Assembly: GCA_029210565.1 (NCBI GenBank)
Contig: JARGFQ010000015.1
Coordinates: 1 to 64,000 of the forward strand
DNA from: Bacteroidales bacterium
GTDB lineage: Bacteria > Bacteroidota > Bacteroidia > Bacteroidales > VadinHA17
Length of the DNA stretch: 64,000 nucleotides
Direction: 5' to 3'
The notes below the pieces were generated by a model. It saw nothing but the letters and a program-made list of their open reading frames with translations. It was not told where the DNA came from and made no database searches. The position numbers and the translations under genes were made by a program. The first letter of the stretch is position 1, and each line of letters begins with the position of its first letter. This document shows positions 57,615 through 64,000 of this stretch, one piece after another.

Positions 57615-58820
57615 TCATTTAAGAACCATTATCCTTTTCAGTCTCACAAAATCAGGCAGGGGAGCTGTCAGCGGCTTCATATATCTCATGAAGGCTTCGG
57701 ATACAAAGTTGCTGGCAGCATTGAAATAGTCTGCCGGCATGGGCCTGGCAGCGACGGCCACCTCGCTGAGGGGCACCCTGCCGTACTTCACCTCGTATGG
57801 ACTGTCAGAAATGCGGTCGATGGTCACCATGAATCCCGATTCGCCCCGCTCGGCCATGCGTACAGCTTCCACACCGCACTGCCATGCTTCATCGAGGTCG
57901 AACTGCAGAGCCCGAGCATGATCACTCATGATGAGTGACTCGGTGATCTGGAATTCACCCCGCAGACCGAACTCCGAAGAGATCATTCCGTGGAGGGTGA
58001 GGCCCACGCTGGCGCCCCCCATGGCACCAAACTCGGTGTTGCTGAACTTGTCCTTTACCTGCGATGCACTTACGGGAGTGCCGTCGGCATACTTGAGGCC
58101 CTCGCCGCATACCACCGACACCCACCCGTACCTGCGGATGCAGCTCTCAACATCGGCAAGGAAGCTCTCCCTGACGAAGGTATGCTCAGGGGTATAGATG
58201 AGGTGCGGTGCGTCATCCTCCTCACGCCGTGCAACGGCTGTTGCTGCTGCCAGCCATCCGGCATCGCGGCCTATGGTCTGGTATACGACAAACTGATCAA
58301 CCTTCTTCATGTCGCGGGCAAGCATGCCGCCCTGCATCACATTTAAGATGTTCGACCATGCCGCTGAGGCAAAGCCGGGGGTGTGGTCCGTGCCGAAGAG
58401 ATCGTTGTCAACCGTCTTGGGGATGCCGACACCTGTGAGCTCATAGCCGTGACTGCGGCAGTAAGACTCAACGCGGTGCACCGTATCCATGGTGTCATTG
58501 CCTCCTATGAGGAAGAAATAGCGGATATCATATTTCTCGAGCACCTTGAGTATCTTCGGGAAATCCTCCTCCTTCAGCTTGTGGCGCGAGGAGCCCAGGG
58601 CTGACGACGGCGTGCGGCGGAGTCCTTCAATGATGCTGTCGGGCTGCGCTCCCAGGTCAAAGAGCCACTCATTCATGAACCCCTCAATACCGTAGTTCAT
58701 GCCGTAGACCCCGTCAATAATTCCTGATCCCTTTGCTGCGGTTATGACTCCTGCCAGGCTTGAGTTGATCACTGATGTAGGACCCCCGGACTGACCTATG
58801 ACTGCGTTACCCCTGATCAT
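57615..58820 (-). CDS. 6-phosphofructokinase, PPi-dependent type suspected
   Basis: 401 residues. The N-terminal GQSGGPTSVINSSLAG phosphate loop, the FLIGGNDTMDT stretch and GIPKTVDNDLFGTDHTPGF are the family signatures. ATP enzymes have GGDG and PGTIDND. PPi enzymes carry GGDD and PKTxDND, and the lysine in PKTVDND here favours PPi. Asn in GGND is unusual for either. It lies between the PIG-L and CBM9-like genes and would carry fructose-6-phosphate from amino-sugar breakdown into glycolysis. Confidence 0.88.
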   Translation of the reverse strand: MIRGNAVIGQSGGPTSVINSSLAGVITAAKGSGIIDGVYGMNYGIEGFMNEWLFDLGAQPDSIIEGLRRTPSSALGSSRHKLKEEDFPKILKVLEKYDIRYFFLIGGNDTMDTVHRVESYCRSHGYELTGVGIPKTVDNDLFGTDHTPGFASAAWSNILNVMQGGMLARDMKKVDQFVVYQTIGRDAGWLAAATAVARREEDDAPHLIYTPEHTFVRESFLADVESCIRRYGWVSVVCGEGLKYADGTPVSASQVKDKFSNTEFGAMGGASVGLTLHGMISSEFGLRGEFQITESLIMSDHARALQFDLDEAWQCGVEAVRMAERGESGFMVTIDRISDSPYEVKYGRVPLSEVAVAARPMPADYFNAASNFVSEAFMRYMKPLTAPLPDFVRLKRIMVLK

Positions 58821-58823
58821 GTT

Positions 58824-58912
58824 GAATTGCGATTTTAGATTTGCGATTGACGATTTATTTGGATTGGCGAATTGCGATTTGCGATGTGCGATTTTGGATT
58901 TTCGATTTCTGC
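58824..58912. repeat. TTTGCGA heptad tract
   Basis: Degenerate 7-bp units of the type ATTGCGA/TTTGCGA/TTGGCGA fill almost the whole gap between the phosphofructokinase start and the CBM9-like stop. It is another sequence family with the same period as the GGTCTAA, GGCAGTC and AAAGGTT tracts. No central hairpin is seen here. Confidence 0.75.
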
Positions 58913-58925
58913 GGCATGGATCATT

Positions 58926-59579
58926 CTAAATAAATTTTAGTTCACCGAAGTATTCCGGTAGGTGATAATCGGGCCAATCGGTGCCGATGGGATTCCAGGT
59001 GACATAATGCGGGTTGCTTAGCATGTCACCGCATTTGTAGAAGTTGGCCCGGAAGGTTTTGCCCGCCAGCTTTTCTACCTTATGGTGAAAGAAGGCGCCG
59101 AGCGGAATGGCCAGCGTGAGTGACCAGCTGATGTCTCCAGTCTTCTCGGAAAAAGGCTCGTCGCCCATTGTTGTCAGACGCCGTATACCATTGACGAGCG
59201 TTTCGTCAGCGCGGACACTGTCATGTCTGCCGTGACCCGAGCCCATCAGGGCCGTGCCAATAGGGTTGAACTCAAAATTGTAGTATATGCCGTCTTCGGC
59301 CGGGGCGACGAAGAACTCCACGCATGAGTCCTCACATACCATCTCGTTGGTGCGGCTCTTCTCTGCCTTTACGTTTGTCTCCCTGACGTAGTACTTGATA
59401 TAGATCTCGCGGTCGCCCCAGGCAATGTTGAACCTAACTTCCGGCTTGTATGTATGGGACTCCCAGTTCACCGTATCAATGGCATGACCCTCTCCCATCT
59501 CATCCAGCAATGCCGAGACCTTTGCCATCGGAGGGATCACGCTGTCGCTTTTCAGCCTGCTGACCTCAATTGTTCGCAT
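58926..59579 (-). CDS. Carbohydrate-binding family 9-like protein
   Basis: 217 residues without a clear signal peptide, matching CBM9-like domains: VNWESHTYKPEVRFNIAWGD, IYIKYYVRETNVKAEK, DSCVEFFVAPAEDGIYYNFE and the C-terminal HYVTWNPIGTDWPDYHLPE. In Bacteroidota such proteins sit in glycan-use clusters and may bind sugars or act as domains of unknown catalytic role. A TAGTTTTG -7 box is at 59602-59609, so it and the genes downstream have a promoter of their own. Confidence 0.78.
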   Translation of the reverse strand: MRTIEVSRLKSDSVIPPMAKVSALLDEMGEGHAIDTVNWESHTYKPEVRFNIAWGDREIYIKYYVRETNVKAEKSRTNEMVCEDSCVEFFVAPAEDGIYYNFEFNPIGTALMGSGHGRHDSVRADETLVNGIRRLTTMGDEPFSEKTGDISWSLTLAIPLGAFFHHKVEKLAGKTFRANFYKCGDMLSNPHYVTWNPIGTDWPDYHLPEYFGELKFI

Positions 59580-59601
59580 AACTCTATGACTTTATGTATT
59601 A

Positions 59602-59609
59602 CAAAACTA
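59602..59609 (-). promoter_or_regulatory. Promoter -7 box for the CBM9-like gene
   Basis: Reads TAGTTTTG on the minus strand, a full TAnnTTTG match, 22 bp before the start codon. Confidence 0.5.
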
Positions 59610-59656
59610 TAAAATCGTTCAATTTCTGCCTAATAACAGAGCACGACAGTTTCAAT

Positions 59657-60610
59657 TTACTGCGCCTCCTTCCAGATGAGGGCGGAGGCTCCCAGCACTG
59701 CGGCTCGTGCCTCGGAGAGTCCTGATGGTTCCACGGTGAACGTCCCCCTGAAGACCGGCTGCGTCAGCTCCACAATATATTTTCTCACCGGCACGAAGAT
59801 GGCATCGCCCGCCTGTGCCAGTCCTCCGAAGAGGAATATCTTTTCAGGGCTGGAGAAGATGACGGCGTTGGCTATCCCGAGGGCTATCATGTGTGCCGTA
59901 CGATCAAGCGCCTCTGCGGCGATGCCATCACCGGCCGCCGCGGCCTCAGCCACCATGCGCGATGTGATCTCGCTGCTCTTCATGTCGCGCAGCACGCTCT
60001 CCTCGCGACTGTCGCCAAGCAGCTCCATGACGGTGCGCACCAGCCCCGTTGCCGAAGCATATGTCTCGAGGCAGCCGCGGCGGCCGCAGCCGCACTCCCT
60101 GCCGCCCTGCACCATGGTCATATGACCCAGCTCACCGGCAAAGCCGGTATGGCCGTAGACAACCTCGCCGTCGATGACAATACCGCTGCCAAGTCCTGTG
60201 CCAAGGGTGAGGATGATAAAATCCTTTACTCCCTTAGCCGCGCCGAATATCATCTCACCCAGGGCTGCGGCATTGGCATCATTGGTGACGCGGGCCTTGA
60301 CTCCCGTCTGCCGCTCCACCATCGCCACCAGGGGTACTATTCCCTTCCAGTTGAGGTTGGGAGCCAGCTCAATGGTGCCCTTGTTGAAGTTGGCATTGGG
60401 AGCACCGATGCCGATGCCCGTCAGCCTCAGATCATCATGACCGGCCAGCATCTTCCTTATAGCAGCATCGAGGGCAGTGACAAAATGCTCCGCCAGCTCA
60501 TATTCGGCAGTGGGGAGCCCGCCCTCGACGAGGATCTCACCCTGTGCATCAACAAAGCCTATCTTGGTATTGGTGCCGCCTATGTCTACTCCTGCAACTA
60601 TATCTTTCAT
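59657..60610 (-). CDS. ROK-family sugar kinase, copy 2
   Basis: 317 residues with the full ROK set: AGVDIGGTNTKIGFVD, VTNDANAAALGEMIFG, LTLGTGLGSGIVI, and the zinc site GHMTMVQG with CGCGRRGCLE. It is similar to copy 1 along the whole length, especially near the C-terminus (EARAAVLGASALIW here, HNAAVLGASSLIWS there). The pair flanks the deaminase/deacetylase/phosphofructokinase block. Both lack a helix-turn-helix. Confidence 0.9.
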   Translation of the reverse strand: MKDIVAGVDIGGTNTKIGFVDAQGEILVEGGLPTAEYELAEHFVTALDAAIRKMLAGHDDLRLTGIGIGAPNANFNKGTIELAPNLNWKGIVPLVAMVERQTGVKARVTNDANAAALGEMIFGAAKGVKDFIILTLGTGLGSGIVIDGEVVYGHTGFAGELGHMTMVQGGRECGCGRRGCLETYASATGLVRTVMELLGDSREESVLRDMKSSEITSRMVAEAAAAGDGIAAEALDRTAHMIALGIANAVIFSSPEKIFLFGGLAQAGDAIFVPVRKYIVELTQPVFRGTFTVEPSGLSEARAAVLGASALIWKEAQ

Positions 60611-60633
60611 TCGTTTATACTATAGTTTATTTC

Positions 60634-60708
60634 ATTCGTCTAATGGAACTTGCATGAAATCATAATCATATTCTTATCTAACCTCCCGGTCATGCAGGTT
60701 TCATAATA
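60634..60708. repeat. Inverted-repeat element in the glycan run, copy 2
   Basis: Arms TAATGGAACTTGCATGA (60641-60657) and TCATGCAGGTTTCATAA (60690-60706) pair at 14 of 17 positions. The sequence aligns along its arms and left flank with the element at 54072-54147. It lies between ROK kinase 2 and the GH125 stop. A weaker third copy is at 57565-57619, where its right arm CATGTGAGTTTCATTTAA runs into the phosphofructokinase stop. Confidence 0.7.
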
Positions 60709-60715
60709 TCTCTGG

Positions 60716-62143
60716 TCACACCTCCTTCAAAAGGTCAGGTTTGCTTCTGTAGGTCTCCAGCACCAGCTCGCCGAAGAGGGTGTTTGCCCAGGCAAACCAC
60801 TTCCTGGTAAACTGGGTGGGATCATGCTTCATGAACGACTCATGCATGAACCCTGTAGCGGCGTGGGTGCTCTTAAGCATCTTGAGCGACGATACGATGT
60901 CATAGTCATCGCTGGCCGTCAGCGCCCTCATTGTAATGGCTATGGGCCATATGCGGTTCAGCCCGGTATGCGGACTACCCACGCCGTGTCCCATGGTGCC
61001 TGAAAAATAATATGGATTGCTTTTACTCAAGACGAACTTGCGTGTCCTGAGATAGAGCGGGTCTCTCCGGTCGATGGTGTCCAGGTAGGGCATGCTCAGC
61101 AGGCTCGGTACGTTGGCATCATCCATGAAATGGTAGTTATGATAGCCGTCGGTCTCGTAGGGTATTATCTCACCGTGTTCCGGGTGAACGGCCCTGGCAT
61201 ATTTCTCAAGTGCCTCTTCGACCTCCGCAGCAAGGGCGTTGGCATCGGCTGCCAGTGCCTCATCGCCGGTGACGGCCGTGGCTATCTCCGCCATCTGGCG
61301 CAACGATTTTACCGCAAAGTAGTTTGAAGGTATCAGGAAGGGCCAGATGGTGGCATCGTCAGAGGGCCTGAAGATGGAGACTATCAGCCCGACGGGGTTG
61401 ATGGGGTTGCCGTAACCGCCTCCCGCAACGGTGTCGGTCTGCCATCCGGTGACACGCTGGAAACGATAGGGGCCGGGATCCTCCTTGCGCTGCTGCTGGC
61501 GGAAGGTCTTTATGATAAGCTTCATGGCGCCGGCCCACGACTCGTCAAAGACTGACGTGTCGCCGGTGCTCTTCCAGTAACCGTGCGACAGCCTGACAGG
61601 GTAACAGAGTGAGTCTATCTCCCACTTGCGCTCATGCAGCTCAGGCTTCATCTCCGTGAGGTCACTCATCCACTCGCTGTTACCCGGGCCGTCATTAAAG
61701 GCATTGGCGTAGGGGTCGATGTGAATGCACTTCACCTGCCTGTTGATCACCCCGGCGATGAGATCCTTCAGCTGCGCATCACGACCGGTGAGTGAGATAT
61801 AGGGCCACACCTGTGCGGTGGAATCGCGAAGCCACATCGCGTTGATGTCGCCGGTGATGACGAAGGTGTCGGGCCTGCCGTCGATAGTTCTGAAGTTGAC
61901 GGTGGTGTCGAGGGTGTTGGGGAAGCAGTTTCCGAAGAGCCATGCCAGCTCATTGCCATCGAGGAATGAATCTATCTCCCTGATGGTATCCTCCACAGCC
62001 CTGCTGGTGAATTTGCGCATCCGGCGGGATGGCCTGTTCGACTCCCGCTTCTGTGCTGCAGAGACCGAAAAGGCGGGCAGTCCTGCACCCAGTGCTGCTC
62101 CTGCCACGGCTGTGTTTCTGATGAAGCTTCGACGTGTTGCCAT
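60716..62143 (-). CDS. Exo-alpha-1,6-mannosidase (GH125, former DUF1237)
   Basis: 475 residues, an inverting exo-mannosidase acting on alpha-1,6-linked mannose such as that of N-glycan cores. A twin-arginine signal (TRRSFIRNTAVAGAALGAGL) implies export in folded form. The (alpha/alpha)6 domain includes WLFGNCFPNTLDTTV, GDINAMWLRDSTAQVWPYI, KCIHIDPYANAFNDGP and the C-terminal HESFMKHDPTQFTRKWFAWA. It starts 4 bp after the stop of the upstream lipoprotein gene. With the two fucosidases it points to host- or microbe-derived fucosylated mannose glycans as food. Confidence 0.93.
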   Translation of the reverse strand: MATRRSFIRNTAVAGAALGAGLPAFSVSAAQKRESNRPSRRMRKFTSRAVEDTIREIDSFLDGNELAWLFGNCFPNTLDTTVNFRTIDGRPDTFVITGDINAMWLRDSTAQVWPYISLTGRDAQLKDLIAGVINRQVKCIHIDPYANAFNDGPGNSEWMSDLTEMKPELHERKWEIDSLCYPVRLSHGYWKSTGDTSVFDESWAGAMKLIIKTFRQQQRKEDPGPYRFQRVTGWQTDTVAGGGYGNPINPVGLIVSIFRPSDDATIWPFLIPSNYFAVKSLRQMAEIATAVTGDEALAADANALAAEVEEALEKYARAVHPEHGEIIPYETDGYHNYHFMDDANVPSLLSMPYLDTIDRRDPLYLRTRKFVLSKSNPYYFSGTMGHGVGSPHTGLNRIWPIAITMRALTASDDYDIVSSLKMLKSTHAATGFMHESFMKHDPTQFTRKWFAWANTLFGELVLETYRSKPDLLKEV

Positions 62144-62147
62144 ACTG

Positions 62148-63956
62148 TTATCTTTTTGCTGCCGGTTTTTTTCTCAGTGACACATCCTTCAGATACATTT
62201 CTCCCAGGTCCCAGTCCTGCTCCAGCGCCCAGTTGATTTTGACATCCAGGGCACCGGGATAATATGTGACTGGTTCCGGGTTAACTCCCAGGTCGAAGTT
62301 ACCCGGGCTCCATACCCTGTTGGAGTCAAGGTCATAGATCGCCCTGAGCCTGTAGTTACCCTTGTCGAGAAGGCCAAACGTGACTTCGCCGGGGGAGACA
62401 GATCGGATCTCCCTGGCAACCTTCTCCTGATTATTAAGAAGCTGTATTTTCACATCGCCGTCATAACCCGCAAGGATAACCTTCACGCTGCCATAATCCT
62501 CTTCCGTGGCAATGGAGAACCTGTACCCGGTTGAGTCTGTGGCAGTGCCGTACATATCTTTAAAGGCGCCTGCCCTGCAGATGAGAGTATAGGCGCCGCC
62601 GGACTCCAGCGGGGCTTTCATCAGCAGACGGCGGCTGTTGGTGCTGTCACCTTCAAAACTGTAAGGTATAACCGTGGTGATGGTGTCTACCGTCTGGTTC
62701 AGCCTGATCAAGGAGGTGTCAGGCTCTGACAGGGGGGTGGGGGAGACGAAGAGAGGCTGTGTGCCGGGTCTCAGCTTGCCTTTCAGGTTGGAGGTGAGGG
62801 CCAGTGCCGGGGCCTTTCTCTCTCCTCCCCTGGGAGCCACAGGCTTATAAAACCTGAGAGTGATGGTGTCAGTGCGTCCCGCTGTCACCCCCAGGGTGTC
62901 AGTAAATGGATAAGTGAGCAACGCCTCTATGGCATCACGGTCATACACCTCCTTGCTGGTTATCCAGACCGTGAAGGTGTCGCGGGCGGCGTTGGACTCC
63001 ATGAACCATGATTCAGGAGGAGCGTCGGTCAGTGCAAGTGATATCTGCCCGGTGTCGGCCGGCAGGGCCAGCGCAAAACCCAGAGACCAGGCGCTCTTAC
63101 GGTCGGAATAGAGGAGATATTGCTTGTCCGGCGGCTTACGGAAGATGTAGAGCCGGTGTATCCCGTAGAGGAAAACATCAGGTTTTGTGGTCTCGGTAGC
63201 TGTGGCAGGCCTGTATTTTACGGAGTCAAGGGTGAGTGCATAATAGTCATCGGGATTGATATCAATGACGGAATCACAGAAGGCAAACAGCTCGTCGTCA
63301 AGGTCATACATCGTATTGCCGTTCATATCCTGCAGGGCATACAGCCTGTAGCGGCCGGGACGGATATTGCTGATTATAAAGCCACCAGAGGGGTCAGGAC
63401 GCGATATGTATGCCGGCAGCTGTTTGCGCGGAGCCGTATCGGAGAGGTTGGAATACATCATCACGGTGATATCCTGTACTGCTTCCAGGTCACTGGCGCT
63501 GAAGACGTTGCCGGTGAGCGACAGGGAGTCGAGTACCGGTCCCGTGGAGAAGACATACTGGTAGTTGGGGATGGGATTACCCTCATTGTTGTCACGGATT
63601 GCATCCTGGAAGTAGAATGTATATGTGGTGCTGTCGATGAGCTCGCCCTCCCATGTGACCTCAAGGCTCTTGCCCCTGAGCTTCACCTCCGGCTTAGGCA
63701 GAAGCGGGGGTGAGACCATGAACTTCTCTGTTATCCTGTCAAGGACCACATACTCATCAAAGGTGAGCATGAATGACTTGCCGGTGAACATCACCGTGCT
63801 GTTTTCCGGCTCGCTCTTAAGAATGACGGGAGGCTCGGTGTCACGGGGTCCGCCGGAAGGAGAGCTGATCTTGGCGCATGACATGATAGAGAGCATCACA
63901 GCGGCTGTGACAGCCATGCTGAGTGATATGTATCTCCGTGCATCCACTACCTGCAA
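62148..63956 (-). CDS. Large lipoprotein with N-terminal Ig-like domain
   Basis: 602 residues. The signal has the lipobox IMSC (cysteine near residue 27), followed by SSPSGGPRDTEPPVI and an SbsA/Big_5-type Ig-like domain (KSEPENSTVMFTGKSFMLTF, SKTYTFYFQDAIRDNNEGNP-like). The rest consists of beta-rich repeats (GRYRLYALQDMNGNTMYD, GNYRLRAIYDLDSNRVW). Proteins of this type are widespread in Bacteroidota and probably sit in the outer membrane; role unknown. It is the first gene of the visible minus-strand run and is tightly coupled to GH125 by a 4-bp gap. Confidence 0.8.
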   Translation of the reverse strand: MQVVDARRYISLSMAVTAAVMLSIMSCAKISSPSGGPRDTEPPVILKSEPENSTVMFTGKSFMLTFDEYVVLDRITEKFMVSPPLLPKPEVKLRGKSLEVTWEGELIDSTTYTFYFQDAIRDNNEGNPIPNYQYVFSTGPVLDSLSLTGNVFSASDLEAVQDITVMMYSNLSDTAPRKQLPAYISRPDPSGGFIISNIRPGRYRLYALQDMNGNTMYDLDDELFAFCDSVIDINPDDYYALTLDSVKYRPATATETTKPDVFLYGIHRLYIFRKPPDKQYLLYSDRKSAWSLGFALALPADTGQISLALTDAPPESWFMESNAARDTFTVWITSKEVYDRDAIEALLTYPFTDTLGVTAGRTDTITLRFYKPVAPRGGERKAPALALTSNLKGKLRPGTQPLFVSPTPLSEPDTSLIRLNQTVDTITTVIPYSFEGDSTNSRRLLMKAPLESGGAYTLICRAGAFKDMYGTATDSTGYRFSIATEEDYGSVKVILAGYDGDVKIQLLNNQEKVAREIRSVSPGEVTFGLLDKGNYRLRAIYDLDSNRVWSPGNFDLGVNPEPVTYYPGALDVKINWALEQDWDLGEMYLKDVSLRKKPAAKR

Positions 63957-64000
63957 ACTTACATCAAATTTTGTTACGGAGTGTATCGGCGGGGCGGTCT

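Noticed and set aside
54571..60610. ROK proteins as transcriptional repressors
   Set aside because: Both begin directly with the kinase phosphate loop and lack the N-terminal winged-helix domain of ROK repressors.
1..64000. Prophage, integrative element or rRNA operon
   Set aside because: No integrase, phage structural, conjugation or rRNA sequence was seen on either strand.

Overview
The window reads as a chromosomal segment of a Bacteroidota bacterium, most likely Bacteroidales. The reasons are the recurring TAnnTTTG -7 promoter box a short distance before many starts, an UpxY/NusG-type antiterminator heading an exopolysaccharide operon, a DksA with a degenerate zinc finger, the alpha-2-macroglobulin/PBP1C pair, many short-signal lipoproteins, a beta-propeller LytS-type kinase with a LytTR regulator, and AAA ATPases of the DUF4143/DUF234 kind. 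No rRNA, phage, complete insertion sequence or CRISPR array is visible. I cannot name the species.

Layout. Positions 1-12.2 kb hold a minus-strand exopolysaccharide operon. Its order of transcription is UpxY-like antiterminator, Wza-like lipoprotein, two tandem Wzc-like co-polymerase/tyrosine kinases, a small outer-membrane protein, L-2-hydroxyglutarate oxidase, a second small outer-membrane protein, UDP-GlcNAc 2-epimerase, UDP-glucose dehydrogenase and a lipoprotein cut by the window edge. A HipB with a truncated HipA (12.3-13.3 kb), a Wzi-like protein and a divergent initiating sugar transferase (13.4-16.7 kb) follow. Positions 17-32 kb mix housekeeping genes (dksA, ileS, ribE, ubiX, dnaG) with accessory ones: two AAA ATPases, an AbiE-type toxin-antitoxin pair, and an AT-rich patch with a frameshifted lipoprotein. 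Positions 32-43 kb hold a lipoprotein, a giant alpha-2-macroglobulin, tRNA-Val, a PAS histidine kinase and pbpC. A propeller kinase and LytTR regulator follow at 43-47 kb. Positions 47-64 kb are one long minus-strand run for glycan and amino-sugar use: two GH29 fucosidases, GH125 mannosidase, two ROK kinases, a SIS protein, a PIG-L deacetylase, a PPi-type phosphofructokinase and a CBM9-like protein, with ispD and an acyl-CoA ligase inside the run.

The most unusual content lies between the genes. Degenerate 7-bp tandem repeats, often flanking one or two short hairpins, recur at more than ten sites. One copy lies in frame inside pbpC, one hairpin core sits inside a broken copy of the tRNA-Val gene, and one heptad tract lies between 22-bp direct repeats beside ispD. 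Separately, each AAA ATPase gene has a pair of tandem palindromes over its promoter, with different arm sequences for each gene, and similar palindrome pairs without a gene occur elsewhere. In the glycan run, a roughly 75-bp inverted-repeat element recurs between genes.

All calls come from reading the sequence. No database search or folding was run.
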